Part shown: in pieces, positions 8,703 to 17,907 of the stretch
Layout: the number at the start of each line of letters is the position of its first letter
Position numbering within the stretch: the stretch's first letter is position 1
Assembly (NCBI GenBank): GCA_965205055.1
Contig: OZ242030.1
Coordinates: forward strand, 1,860,001-1,924,000
Direction of reading: 5' to 3'
Length of the DNA stretch: 64,000 bases
DNA from: CBDBBY01 sp965205055
GTDB lineage: Bacteria; Pseudomonadota; Alphaproteobacteria; Rhodobacterales; Rhodobacteraceae
Made by a program: the position numbers and the translations under genes
The notes under the pieces: generated by a model
Seen by the model: the letters and a program-made list of their open reading frames with translations, nothing else
Databases searched by the model: none
What the model was told of the DNA's origin: nothing

Positions 8703-9632
8703 TCATGCGTCGTAGCAGTCCAGAATGTCCTCGATCAGTGCCGAGACGGTCGGGTTGGGTACGGATTTTTCGCGATATTTCAGGAACACTTCGGTGGATC
8801 CGGCATAATCAGCATTGCTGATCCTCAGAATGCGCCCGTTGTCCATCCATCGGGTGGCAAAGTGATCGGGCAGAACGCCGAGATAGCAGCCGCTCAGGAT
8901 CAGCTGCAGCGTCGCCTCGACATGGCCGGAACTGGCAGTGCTGTTCACTTCGCGGAACCGATGGCGTCGGTCGCTTTTGACGTAAGAGCGGACGACAAAC
9001 TCACAATCCGCCAGCGAATCCTCGGGCACATCGCCTTGCCGGGCGAGTTTCGCTATCGGATGGGAAGCCGAGCAATACAGTGACGTCGTTTCAAATCCCA
9101 GTTGCCTGTAAACGATTCCGTCCATTCCGGTATTGGCGATGGATATGCCCAGATGCGCCGCGCCGCTGACCACCGCCTCTTCAACGCTTTTGGGATCGGC
9201 GGCATTCAGGACAATCTGGGCATTTCCCTCGCGTTTGCTGAATTGCTCGATAGCGCGCGACAGCGGGTTGCCAGCTTCGTTATGCGAATTGTCCATCGTC
9301 CAGAGGCTGGCATTGCCTGAAAGCCGCCCTTTGGCCGATGAGATCTTCGACCGGAAGCTTTCCAGGGCATCCAGCAGCTCAATGGTGGCGTGGTAAACCG
9401 TAACGCCATGAGCGGTAATGGAAAACCCGGTCCTGCCGCGTTCACAAAGGCGCATGTTCAGCCGGGTTTCGAACCCCGAAATATGTTTGCTGATCGTGGA
9501 TCTCCCGATCCCCAGACGTTCCTCGGCGGCGGAAAGACCTTCGCATTCCACGACGGCCTTGAAAACCCTGAGCACGCGGATGTCGACGTCATGGAGCGGC
9601 GGAATATCGGACTTGCGATGAGCGGGCGGCAT
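8703..9632 (-). CDS. LysR-family transcriptional regulator
   Basis: A 309-residue regulator from the ATG at 9632; an upstream ATG at 9722 would add 30 residues with no domain content. The N-terminal winged helix is clear (VFKAVVECEGLSAAEERLGI, then RSTISKHISGFE), followed by a substrate-binding domain. It is transcribed divergently from the urocanase-paralogue operon across 248 bases containing two GTTTC-type palindromes. It probably activates that operon, and perhaps the transporter block, in response to the substrate or an intermediate (inference). Confidence 0.9.
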   Translation of the reverse strand: MPPAHRKSDIPPLHDVDIRVLRVFKAVVECEGLSAAEERLGIGRSTISKHISGFETRLNMRLCERGRTGFSITAHGVTVYHATIELLDALESFRSKISSAKGRLSGNASLWTMDNSHNEAGNPLSRAIEQFSKREGNAQIVLNAADPKSVEEAVVSGAAHLGISIANTGMDGIVYRQLGFETTSLYCSASHPIAKLARQGDVPEDSLADCEFVVRSYVKSDRRHRFREVNSTASSGHVEATLQLILSGCYLGVLPDHFATRWMDNGRILRISNADYAGSTEVFLKYREKSVPNPTVSALIEDILDCYDA

Positions 9633-9684
9633 GGGTCTGGCGTCAGCGGCTGTGTTGATATCCGGCGAACATAAACAAGTGAAT

Positions 9685-9701
9685 GTTTCAGGCAGTGAAA
9701 C
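9685..9701. promoter_or_regulatory. candidate LysR operator 1
   Basis: Inverted repeat GTTTC-N7-GAAAC in the divergent intergenic region between the LysR gene and the catabolic operon. The spacing fits the LysR-box idea, and the same half-site recurs at 9746. Not tested. Confidence 0.4.
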
Positions 9702-9744
9702 CAAAACCGGGACGGAATGCAAGCGACCTCCCGGTTTTTGTTTC

Positions 9745-9758
9745 CGTTTCAGGAAACG
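9745..9758. promoter_or_regulatory. candidate LysR operator 2
   Basis: CGTTTCAGGAAACG, a near-perfect palindrome with the same GTTTC/GAAAC half-sites as the repeat 60 bases away. The pair resembles the recognition and activation sites of LysR-type regulators. Confidence 0.4.
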
Positions 9759-9880
9759 AACGGTTCATTCAACAGCATGGATCGTGCAACAGAGCTTTTC
9801 TAAGCTGAGAAACAGGCCATCCGATTCCGGGGCGCGAACTCCTGCGCCTTGACGGCGAATTGGATTGAGGAGTTTTCGGC

Positions 9881-11578
9881 ATGACCGATGTCATTGAGCG
9901 TGTGAAGGCGCAGCGGGGCGGTGAGCTGCGGTGCAAGGGCTGGAAGCAGGAGACGCTCTTGAGAATGCTCGAGAACAATCTGGAGAACGGGCAGGATCCT
10001 TCGCGCCTGATCGTCTATGGCGGCATCGCCAAGGCGGCGCGGAACTGGGAGAGCTATCACGCGATCGTCGAGACGTTGAAGACGCTGGAGAACGACGAAA
10101 CCATGGTGGTGCAGGCAGGCATGCCTGTGGCGGTGTTCCCGACGCATCGCATGGCTCCGCGCGTGGTGATGGGGCTGACCAACGTGATCCGGGCCGACTG
10201 GCCGATGTTTTACGATTTGATGGATAAGAATTTGACAACCTTTTCCAGCTATACCGCCGGCCCATGGGAATATATCGGCAGCCAAGGCGTGGTGGAGGGC
10301 ACGTTCGAAACCATCGCCTGCGTTGGCGACGAGAAATGGGGCGGCGACTTGACGGGCCGCATCTTCTTTACCGCCGGTCTGGGCGGCATGGGGCGCAGCC
10401 AGCCCAAGGCGATGACCATGCACGGCGGCGTCTCGGTCACGGTCGAGGTACGGCGCGAAGTTGTCGACGACAAGCTGGCGCAGGGCTGGGCGGATGTCGA
10501 AGCGAAAGATCTCGATGAGGCAATCCGAACGGCCGACGAGGCAGCCAAGGCGAGGAAGCCGCTGGCGATCCTGATCTGCGCCAACATGGTGGATATCTGC
10601 GAGGAGGCTGCTGCAAAGGGCTGGACCCCGGACATCGTCACCGAGATGTGCCCCTTCCACGACCCCTTCGCGGTAATCCCCTCGGGCCTGACGCCGGACG
10701 AGGCGGAAGCGATCCGGAAACGCTCGCGCGAGGAATACATCACCTATGCGCGGGATTCGATCTGCCGCATGGTACGCGCCATGAACAAATTGCAGGACAT
10801 GGGCTGCGAGGTGTTCGAGTTCGGCACCTTCGTCCGCAAAGAGGCCGTCGATGCGGGCATGTCGCGCGAAGAGGCGTTCCAGTATCCCGGTTTTGTCTCC
10901 GCCTATTGGCGTCCGAAGCTGTTCGAGCTCGGCCGCGGCCCGTTCCGCTGGACCTGCATTTCGGGAGACGTCAGCGACCGCGACCGGCTGGACGATCTGG
11001 CTCTGTCGATGTTCCCGAACTGCCCGATCACCCAGCGCTGGATCCCGCTGGCGCGGAAACACCTGCCGATCGAGGCGCTGCCCGCGCGGGTCTGCTTCAT
11101 GGGCTTCGGCCAGCGCAAGGCGTTTGCGCTGGCGGTCAATGCGCTGATCTCCAAAGGCGAGGTCAAGGGTCCGGTGGCCTTCTCGCGCGACAACCTCGAC
11201 AGCGGCGCAATCGCCAACCCGGCGATGGAGACCGAGGACATGAAAGACGGCTCGGACGCGATTGCAGACTGGCCGTTCATCAACGGCCTGCTGAACGCCT
11301 CGGCCGGGGCCGACCTGGTGTCGATCCAGTCGAACGGCACGATGGGGGTCAGCCACCACACCGGCTGCACGATCATCGCGGACGGGACGGAAGAATCCGA
11401 ACTCCGCATCGGCTCGGCCATGACCACCGATGTGGGCATCGGCATCGTCCGCTACGCGCAATCGGGATACCAAATCGCCCGAGAGGTCTCGGAAGGCAAA
11501 GGCCCCCTGACCAAAGACGCCATCCGCGTCCCCCTCTGGTGGACGCCGGAAGCAACCTTCGGGCCGGACGACAGGTGA
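9881..11578 (+). CDS. urocanate hydratase paralogue
   Basis: A 565-residue member of the NAD-dependent urocanase family, full length. It has IAKAARNWESYHAIVETLK, the NAD-binding stretch FTAGLGGMGRSQP, the family cysteine in RVCFMGFG (Cys405), then DNLDSGAIANP and DWPFINGLLNASAG. Genuine HutU has a glycine-rich HHGGGVGMG-type loop where this protein has QSNGTMGVSHHTG, so the substrate is probably not plain urocanate. Thiourocanate and methylated urocanates are known substrates of paralogues. No histidine ammonia-lyase or imidazolonepropionase is nearby. A GAGG ribosome site precedes the ATG. First gene of the plus-strand operon, divergent from the LysR gene. Confidence 0.85.
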   Translation: MTDVIERVKAQRGGELRCKGWKQETLLRMLENNLENGQDPSRLIVYGGIAKAARNWESYHAIVETLKTLENDETMVVQAGMPVAVFPTHRMAPRVVMGLTNVIRADWPMFYDLMDKNLTTFSSYTAGPWEYIGSQGVVEGTFETIACVGDEKWGGDLTGRIFFTAGLGGMGRSQPKAMTMHGGVSVTVEVRREVVDDKLAQGWADVEAKDLDEAIRTADEAAKARKPLAILICANMVDICEEAAAKGWTPDIVTEMCPFHDPFAVIPSGLTPDEAEAIRKRSREEYITYARDSICRMVRAMNKLQDMGCEVFEFGTFVRKEAVDAGMSREEAFQYPGFVSAYWRPKLFELGRGPFRWTCISGDVSDRDRLDDLALSMFPNCPITQRWIPLARKHLPIEALPARVCFMGFGQRKAFALAVNALISKGEVKGPVAFSRDNLDSGAIANPAMETEDMKDGSDAIADWPFINGLLNASAGADLVSIQSNGTMGVSHHTGCTIIADGTEESELRIGSAMTTDVGIGIVRYAQSGYQIAREVSEGKGPLTKDAIRVPLWWTPEATFGPDDR

Positions 11579-11661
11579 CGCTACAGGCAATGGACCAAAA
11601 TTCATACTTCGATCATCTGGGACGAGCGGTTGAAAACCAGCATGATCCAAAGGAGAAAAAC

Positions 11662-12486
11662 ATGAAAAACTCGAAGCTCGTTCAAAGGGTTGGCGCGTTC
11701 GCGCTGGCAGTGGGGATCGGCGTTGCCGCGCAGGCGGATGTGCTGAGCGATGCAAAGGAACGCGGTTACCTGACGGTCGGCACCGAAATGCAATACGCGC
11801 CCTACGACTTCATCGAGAATGGTGTTCAGGTGGGGTTCAACGCGGATCTCTTTGCCGAAATCGGCAAGGAACTTGGGCTGGAGGTGCGCCATACAGACCT
11901 GCCTTGGCCCAGCGTGTTGCCGGGGCTGTCTTCGGCCAAGTTCGACATGGTCGGCGGACCGGTCACAATTCGCGCGGAGCGTACCAAGAATTACAGTTTC
12001 ACTGTTCCCGTGGGACAAAGCGGATTTACCCTTGTGACACGCGCCGGCGAAGAGGAGCTGACTTCGCTTTCCGATATCGAGGGCAAAGTGCTGGGCAGTT
12101 TCCGCGGCTCGTCCGCAATGGCCGCGACACAGACGCTTGCAGAGGAATACGGGGCTGCGGAGGTGCGCGAATATATCGACGCCAGTCAGGGTTATGGCGA
12201 CCTTGCGGCGGGCCGGGTGATCGCGATCGGCAATGAGGCGGTCAACAATGGCTATACCGTCTCGCAGCGCCCTGAAACCTTCGCGGTGTTGCCCGATTCG
12301 TCCTACGGAGAGGTGGCCTATGTCGCCTATGTCGCCCGCAATGATGCCGACAGCGAGTCGCTGGTCGCTGCTGTGAACGAGGCGATCGCGGCAATCAAGG
12401 CCGACGGGCGTTTTGCCGAAATCCAGACCAAATGGCTGGGCGCTCCGGTCGAGTTGCCGGTCGAAGTGGATCCGGCGAACTACTGA
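11662..12486 (+). CDS. amino-acid ABC transporter substrate-binding protein
   Basis: A 274-residue periplasmic binding protein. It has a signal peptide (MKNSKLVQRVGAFALAVGIG, cleavage near AAQA-D), then the solute-binding domain opening with RGYLTVGTEMQYAPYDFIEN and GFNADLFAEIGKELG. These are typical of family 3 polar amino-acid binding proteins. The ATG at 11662 follows a good AGGAG site; a longer upstream reading is merely frame extension. It presumably delivers substrate to the permeases at 6258-7576. Its place in the same operon as the urocanase paralogue ties uptake to breakdown. Confidence 0.93.
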   Translation: MKNSKLVQRVGAFALAVGIGVAAQADVLSDAKERGYLTVGTEMQYAPYDFIENGVQVGFNADLFAEIGKELGLEVRHTDLPWPSVLPGLSSAKFDMVGGPVTIRAERTKNYSFTVPVGQSGFTLVTRAGEEELTSLSDIEGKVLGSFRGSSAMAATQTLAEEYGAAEVREYIDASQGYGDLAAGRVIAIGNEAVNNGYTVSQRPETFAVLPDSSYGEVAYVAYVARNDADSESLVAAVNEAIAAIKADGRFAEIQTKWLGAPVELPVEVDPANY

Positions 12487-12553
12487 CACGCTGGCCGCCG
12501 GGCGGCGGGCGCCGCCCGGTTGCACCCTCTCCCAACTTCAGGTGGTTCCACAC

Positions 12554-13875
12554 ATGCTGAGCCCGCAGGACAGAGCCGCGCTGAAACAGCTGCGAACCGC
12601 CGAAGACGAGGAGGTTCCGCAACGCACGCAACGCTCTGCCGCCCTTGTCCGGCAGGCTGAACGGCACATTCCGAGCAGCGTGCCGATGGCCTGGATGAAG
12701 GGAATCTACAATACGCCGATCCTCTGCATCCCGCATGGCAGCGGCGCTGAGTTCTTTGATGTGGATGGCAATGCCTGTCTGGATTTCAATCCGGCCGATC
12801 TGGCGATGACCATGGGGCATGGCGCGCCCGCGCCGGGGGATGCCGCGGCCCGGCAGATGGCGCAGGGCGCGAATTTTCTGCTGTCGACCTTGGACGCCAT
12901 TGATGTTGCCGAAACGCCGGCGGATCGAACGGGCATGCCGCATTGGGAATTTACCCTGTCCGCCTCGGGGTCAAACACCGACGTGACCCGCATTTCACGC
13001 TTTGCCGCCGGTCGCGAGAAGATTGTTCCGTTCGTTGGACATTACCACGGGCATATCGACGAAACGCTTGCCCATGAGGATGCGACAGGTGTTGAACCCG
13101 CCTTGCTGGGATTGCCGCGCGGGGCAGCGGACAGCGCCATCATCGTTCCGTTCAACGATCTGGATCGGCCGGAGCAGGCTCTGAAAGCAGAAGACGTCGC
13201 ACTGGTTCTGACCGAACCTGCGCTTTCAAACTGCAACATCCTGCTGCCGCAGCCCGGCTTTCCGACGGGCGTGCCGGACTTGACCCGGAAATACGGCACG
13301 CTTCCGGCGTTTGACGAGGCGAATACCTTTCAGTTCGCCTATGGCGGGCTGGTCGAGGCTTGGCAGCTTGAGTGTGGTTTTCAGGTGTCGGGCAAGGGGC
13401 TGGGAACCGGCTTGAGCTTTGCGCTTTACGGGTTCAGCGACCAGATAGCCGGGGTGATGGAGAGATGCCTGGGCCGTCTGACAGGGCCGGCGGGTCTCGC
13501 CACGGGCGGCACAACCTATGCCTCGGCGCTAGCGGTGCGCACGGCCAAGGCAGCACTGGAACAGTTGCTGACCAAAGACAATTTTGCGCGCATCGACCAG
13601 TTGGGAAACCGTTTGTCCGACGGGCTGAACGCCATTTTTCAAGCGGCACGGCAGACCATGGCGATCGTTTTCCATAGGTCCGCGCGCGGGATCATGACGA
13701 GTTTGCCGATGCGCGGCGTGTCTTCATGGCAAATCGGGGGATTTGGGATGCGATTGCAACCGCCGGGCCGCGGGTTTCGTTTGTGCACAGCGAAACAGAT
13801 GTTGATCGGAATTTGACCGTTTCCGATGCGTTCTTTAACCAGCTGAGCGCGCTATCCGCGCACAAGCAAGATTGA
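12554..13875 (+). pseudogene. glutamate-1-semialdehyde-type aminotransferase, frameshifted
   Basis: A PLP fold-type I enzyme of the GSA aminomutase/class III group. It has EFFDVDGNACLDFNPADLAM, WEFTLSASGSNTDVTRISRF, YHGHIDE, a DE pair in PAFDEANTFQF and the PLP lysine in VSGKGLGTG. The frame runs to 13816 but the expected C-terminus lies in another frame: DHDEFADARRVFMANRGIWD through FFNQLSALSAHKQD, stop at 13873-13875. So one frameshift occurs near 13690. The start is the ATG at 12554. It lies between the binding protein and the CoA-transferase. If the shift is a sequencing error, the gene is intact. Confidence 0.78.
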
Positions 13876-13884
13876 GAGGACAGC

Positions 13885-15123
13885 GTGGAAGATATTTCCG
13901 CAGCGGCAACGGCGAACACGCAATCCGGCCCGTTGACGGGCGTGAGGGTTATTGACTTCACGCGGGTCCTGTCGGGGCCGTTTTGTACGGCAATCATGGC
14001 CGATCTCGGGGCCGAAGTGATCAAGATCGAAAGCATGAAAGGCGACGATTACCGGCATGTCCCGCCATTTCGGAACGGGGAAAGCGCTTTCTTTCTGCTG
14101 ATCAACAGAGGCAAGAAAAGCGTCGTCGTCGATCTGAAATCCGATGAGGGCCGTGCGCTGGCGCAGGAACTGATCCGCTCGGCCGATGTGGTTGTCGAGA
14201 ATTTCAAGCCGGACGTCGCCGCGCGCCTCGGCATTGACTATGAGACCTGCAAGGGCCTGAAATCCGACATCATCTATGCCTCGATCTCCGGTTTCGGGCA
14301 AAGCGGCGCGTTGGCAGACCGGCCGGCCTATGATGTGATTGTCCAGGCGGCTTCGGGCATCATGAACTCGACCGGCTTCGAAGAGAATTCACCGACGCTT
14401 GTGGGCGAGGCGATGGGCGATCTGCTGGCGGGGCTGTTTGCCGCTTGGGGCATATCCTCGACGCTTTATGAACGCGAAAAGACCGGAAACGGGCGGTATC
14501 TGGACGTGTCCATGTTCGACTGCATATTCACCATGCTGCCCACATCCATTGCGCAGTGGAGCTATGGCGGCCATCTGCCGAAGCGGACCGGCAACCGGCA
14601 TCCGCTTTCGGTGCCGTTCGGAACCTTCAAGGCGAGTGACGGATATTTCATGCTGGCGATCCTGAACGATGGCCTGTTCGACCATTTCCTGGGCGTGATC
14701 GACCGGGCGGACCTGGTCGGCGATCCCCGTCTTGCAAGCGATCAGTCGCGATCTGAAAACGAGCCTTTCGTGCGTGAAACGATTGAGCGCTGGTCGGGCG
14801 GCCGGACCGTCGACCAGATTATCGAATTGCTATCCGAAGCCCGCGTGCCCGCCGGTCCGATCTGGAACATCCAGCAGGCGGTTGAATCCGATCAAGTGCG
14901 CGAACGGGGTCTGCTGGCCGAGTTGGATCATGAATCCGCCGGTTCCGCGCTTGTGCTGGAACAGCCGGTCGCCTTTTCCGGAATGCGGCGCGGTCAGGCC
15001 ACTGCGCCGCCGCTGCTGGGTCAGCACACCCAGGAAGTTCTGCGCGACCTATGCAGTTATCCCCAGGAACGGATCGAGGCCCTGAAGAAAAACGGCGTTG
15101 TTGGCGGACAGACTGAGAGTTGA
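13885..15123 (+). CDS. CaiB/BaiF-family CoA-transferase
   Basis: A 412-residue family III CoA-transferase. The N-terminal GVRVIDFTRVLSGPFCTAI, DLGAEVIKIE, NRGKKSVVVDLK and the catalytic Asp region RYLDVSMFD are all present. It would activate an acid as its CoA thioester for the dehydrogenase that follows. GTG start with a strong GAGAGGA site, 10 bases after the aminotransferase stop; its TGA precedes the ATG of the next gene by two bases. Tight spacing supports one operon. The CoA donor and acceptor are unknown. Confidence 0.93.
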   Translation: MEDISAAATANTQSGPLTGVRVIDFTRVLSGPFCTAIMADLGAEVIKIESMKGDDYRHVPPFRNGESAFFLLINRGKKSVVVDLKSDEGRALAQELIRSADVVVENFKPDVAARLGIDYETCKGLKSDIIYASISGFGQSGALADRPAYDVIVQAASGIMNSTGFEENSPTLVGEAMGDLLAGLFAAWGISSTLYEREKTGNGRYLDVSMFDCIFTMLPTSIAQWSYGGHLPKRTGNRHPLSVPFGTFKASDGYFMLAILNDGLFDHFLGVIDRADLVGDPRLASDQSRSENEPFVRETIERWSGGRTVDQIIELLSEARVPAGPIWNIQQAVESDQVRERGLLAELDHESAGSALVLEQPVAFSGMRRGQATAPPLLGQHTQEVLRDLCSYPQERIEALKKNGVVGGQTES

Positions 15124-15125
15124 AA

Positions 15126-16280
15126 ATGTTGGACATCAAGGTATCCGAGGACGATGTCGCGCTGAAGGACGCGATCCAGCGGTTTTCGGACGAGGTTCTT
15201 GCGCCCAAAGCCAAAGAAATCGACGAAACCGCCGTTTTCGCGGGCCTTCATTTCGAGGCGATGGCTGAACTTGGGCTGATGGGCCTGAACCTGCCGGAAG
15301 AATTCGGCGGGCCCGGCGTGTCGCCGATCGCGCTCTATTTGGGGATCGAGGCGATGGCGGGGGCGTGCGCGTCGACCACATCCGCAGTGACTGCGCATTA
15401 CATGGCGACCGACGCGATTGAGATCGGGACCAATGAAGAGCTGAAACGCAAATACCTGCCCAAGGCGGCATCGGGCGGGTTGCTGGGCGCTTACGGCATG
15501 ACAGAACCGCGCGGCGGATCGAACCCCGCCGACATGCGCGTGCGCGCGGTGCACGATGGCGACACCTACCGCATCTCGGGCACCAAACATTTCATCTCGA
15601 ATGGCGGCAATGCCGATTTCGTCGTGCTCTATTGTGTAACCGACCCGGATGCCGAGCCGAAATACAAAGGCATCAGCGCGATCGTGGTCGACGCGGACGC
15701 GCCGGGTTTCAAGCCAGGCAAGATCGAGCCCACGCATGGCCTGCGCGGCGGGCATATCTGGGAGCTGCATTTCGACGATTGCGTGGTCCCGGCAGCCAAT
15801 CTGGTGAGCGACGAGGGCACCGGGTTCAAGAATTCGATGATCGGGCTGGACGGCGCCCGGCTGGATGTGGCCGCGATCTGCACCGGCATCGCCCGCGTTG
15901 CGATTTCCGAGGCTGTATCCTGGGCCAAGCAACGCAAGGTCGACGGCAACCCGATTGCGGAATTTCAAGGTCTGCGGTGGATGATGGCCGACATGCAGAC
16001 GGAATATGAGGCCGCCCGCCTGCTGGGTCTGGCGGCGGCGGCAAAACGTGGCCATGGGCTGCGCTATTCGCGCGAGGCGACCTTCGCCAAGCTGCATGCG
16101 TCAGAGATGGTTTACAAAGTCACCGACTCGGCACTACAGATTCATGGCGGCTACGGCTATTCGCGCGACATGAATCTTGAGCGCTACGTCCGTGATGCGC
16201 GCATTGCGCGCATCTTTGACGGCTCTTCCGAAATTCACCGCAACATCATCGCCCGCATGATCATGGCTGAACACGGCTGA
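15126..16280 (+). CDS. acyl-CoA dehydrogenase
   Basis: A 384-residue flavoprotein dehydrogenase. It has NLPEEFGGPGVSPIALYLG, the FAD-contacting GAYGMTEPRGGSNPADMR, TKHFISNGGNADFVVLY, and the C-terminal IHGGYGYSRDMNLERYVRD. Near the end RIFDGSSEIHRN has Asp where the medium-chain enzymes carry their catalytic Glu in the YEGT motif; some family members do have Asp, so activity is not excluded. The start is the ATG at 15126; a TTG at 15120 overlaps the previous stop. It is followed at once by the beginning of a class III aminotransferase that is cut after 15 codons. Confidence 0.93.
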   Translation: MLDIKVSEDDVALKDAIQRFSDEVLAPKAKEIDETAVFAGLHFEAMAELGLMGLNLPEEFGGPGVSPIALYLGIEAMAGACASTTSAVTAHYMATDAIEIGTNEELKRKYLPKAASGGLLGAYGMTEPRGGSNPADMRVRAVHDGDTYRISGTKHFISNGGNADFVVLYCVTDPDAEPKYKGISAIVVDADAPGFKPGKIEPTHGLRGGHIWELHFDDCVVPAANLVSDEGTGFKNSMIGLDGARLDVAAICTGIARVAISEAVSWAKQRKVDGNPIAEFQGLRWMMADMQTEYEAARLLGLAAAAKRGHGLRYSREATFAKLHASEMVYKVTDSALQIHGGYGYSRDMNLERYVRDARIARIFDGSSEIHRNIIARMIMAEHG

Positions 16281-16289
16281 GGTCCGGGC

Positions 16290-16334
16290 ATGGAGGAATT
16301 GCACGTGAACAATGACTATCGTCAACAGATCTAG
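16290..16334 (+). pseudogene. truncated start of class III aminotransferase
   Basis: Ten bases after the dehydrogenase the sequence matches the leader and first codons of the intact aminotransferase at 32506 (MEELHVNNDYRQQI) and then stops at TAG. Sequence after this point is IS-derived. It shows that the aminotransferase originally followed the dehydrogenase. Confidence 0.8.
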
Positions 16335-16393
16335 TGGCACCTTCAACACACAAGAGTCCATTTGATGCTTGCTGGCTCCGGTGAGGCGTCTGC

Positions 16394-16543
16394 GATTCCA
16401 TCAGGCGGATTGACAAGCCGCGTTTGCAATTCATTGAACTGCGCAACGCGAAAGAGGCGAAGCCGTTCAAATGGGCGGCCAGCTCGGATCGGCTCGTCGC
16501 CGCCCGTCAAAGAGAGTTTCAAATAACTCAAACAAGCCATTAG
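16394..16543 (+). pseudogene. IS630-family transposase C-terminus
   Basis: The frame reads LQFIELRNAKEAKPFKW then SSDRLVAARQRE, the C-terminal signature of IS630-type transposases (FIxxxNxxxAKPFKW). It lies 60 bases after the truncated aminotransferase and may belong to the element that broke the operon. Confidence 0.65.
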
Positions 16544-16805
16544 CTCGCGCCTTCGACCAAGGACAGCCGGCCCAGTTTGAATCCGCCGCCGCCGATGCGC
16601 TTGCAGGCGCTTTCCACGATGCCGGATCCGACCGGCAGGCCGTGTTTCCGGCAGAGGTCGCAGCGCATCCGATCCCTGTTGGCCTCGCAGGTGCGGATGC
16701 AGGCCGCGACGGCTTTGGAGCGGCCGCGGCGCGGCTTCAGGGCTGCGGCGGCCCGGTCGACCCGCCCGGCGTACAGCTGCTTCCTGACCCAGTCCATCCA
16801 AGTCG
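16544..16805 (-). pseudogene. ISKra4-like transposase C-terminal fragment
   Basis: The minus-strand frame reads VRKQLYAGRVDRAAAALKP, CEANRDRMRCDLCRKHGLPV and GSGIVESACKRI. This is the conserved region before the C-terminus of this recurring transposase type. It is truncated at both sides. Confidence 0.6.
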
Positions 16806-17075
16806 CTTACCGATTGTTCTGCAATTTCGTTCGGGCATGCCAAGTCCCGGTTTCGCGTTTTCCGCATTTCGGCCGGGGCCGGAGCCATGAATTCGTTTTT
16901 CCGCATTTCGGATCCGGCCGCATTGGTTGGACGCCGCCCCGCGCCGAGGCCACGCCGGCACGGAGCAGGACGCATGCCGACAGCGCCGGAAGGCATTGTC
17001 CACAGGCTTTCCATGCTGGCCGCGCCTTGGACGAGCCAAAGCGCGCGAAGAGTCCGAAGGCGAACGGCGCGATCA

Positions 17076-17410
17076 TCATGCCGCCAGCTTGCGCAGATCG
17101 GCCCGACGCTGCTCCTGAAGCAGATCCATGTCCGGGCAGCGGACGCCGTCCTCCATCCAGCTCTCACGGGTCCCGGCGCACAAGGCCAGGACCAGCGGCA
17201 GACAGCTGCGGGCACCTGGGAAAATCCGGACGACCTTCGTCCGCCGCTTGATCTCTTTGTCCGGACGCTCAAGCATGTTCGTCGAACGCATCCGAAGATG
17301 ATGCTGCCGGGCAAGCCGCAGGAACGCGAACGTCTCCTCGATCGCCACTTCGACCCAATCGCAAAGCTTCGGCTGCGACTCCTGCCAGCTCCACAGCCAT
17401 ACGGCCAAGT
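17076..17410 (-). pseudogene. IS256-family transposase C-terminal fragment
   Basis: The frame reads HHLRMRSTNMLERPDKEIKR and RRTKVVRIFPGARSCLPLV, the classical IS256 C-terminal motif (STNxLERxNxEIKRRTxVVxIFP). The N-terminal two thirds are missing. The stretch between this and 16805 has no recognisable coding sequence. Confidence 0.75.
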
Positions 17411-17693
17411 CCGCCCGCGCCTCCTCGACGCTCGGGCGATCATCGTGTTACTATTTCTGTATCTCAACCATGATATTGCGTTCCCGTCGCGGACCTTGAC
17501 GAAGGCTGACAAGGAGGCTTCACGGAGGCACGGACGGATCAAGGAACTCAAGACCCGCGACGCTGAAGGGACGGTCGCCATCGAATTGGCGTACGGAGAA
17601 AGGCCGGAAACGCCGCTCATCCCCTGCCATCTCGAGGTGGACGAATGCGAAGGGCAACTTTCGGTCGTCCACGAGTGGCTGCGGTGGAAACGA

Positions 17694-17852
17694 GGCAGCC
17701 GGCTCAAAAGAGCCGGGAGCGGCTGGTCGAAAGCCGGAGCCAACGCCCTGCTCGCCGTCAAATGCTGCTTCAAGAACAACCGTTGGCCCGATTTCCTTGA
17801 TTGGAGGGTTTGCAGCGCCACAGCCGGCCGGCCAAGAATCATGAGATGTATC
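17694..17852 (+). pseudogene. ISKra4-like transposase C-terminus and right IS end
   Basis: SRLKRAGSGWSKAGANALLA then NNRWPDFLDWRVCSATAG, followed by the IS end CCAAGAATCATGAG at about 17836. This is one of the better preserved C-terminal copies. The same end occurs inverted at 31.9 kb and on both sides of the small element at 48.3 kb. Confidence 0.6.
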
Positions 17853-17907
17853 CGGCGAGCGGAATTTCCATCTTGAATTCCCGCCGCCCTTCGCTTAGTG
17901 TCCGGTC

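Noticed and set aside
9800..11755. 651-codon open frame on the minus strand
   Set aside because: It is antisense to the urocanase paralogue, with Arg/His/Ala-rich translation and no motif; high GC at third positions keeps the opposite strand open.
10648..12486. 612-codon plus-strand frame spanning two genes
   Set aside because: Its first half is an out-of-frame reading of the urocanase gene; only the part from 11662 is a real protein (binding protein).
16343..17842. 499-codon minus-strand frame
   Set aside because: It crosses several unrelated IS fragments lying on both strands; the translation is a patchwork, not a gene.
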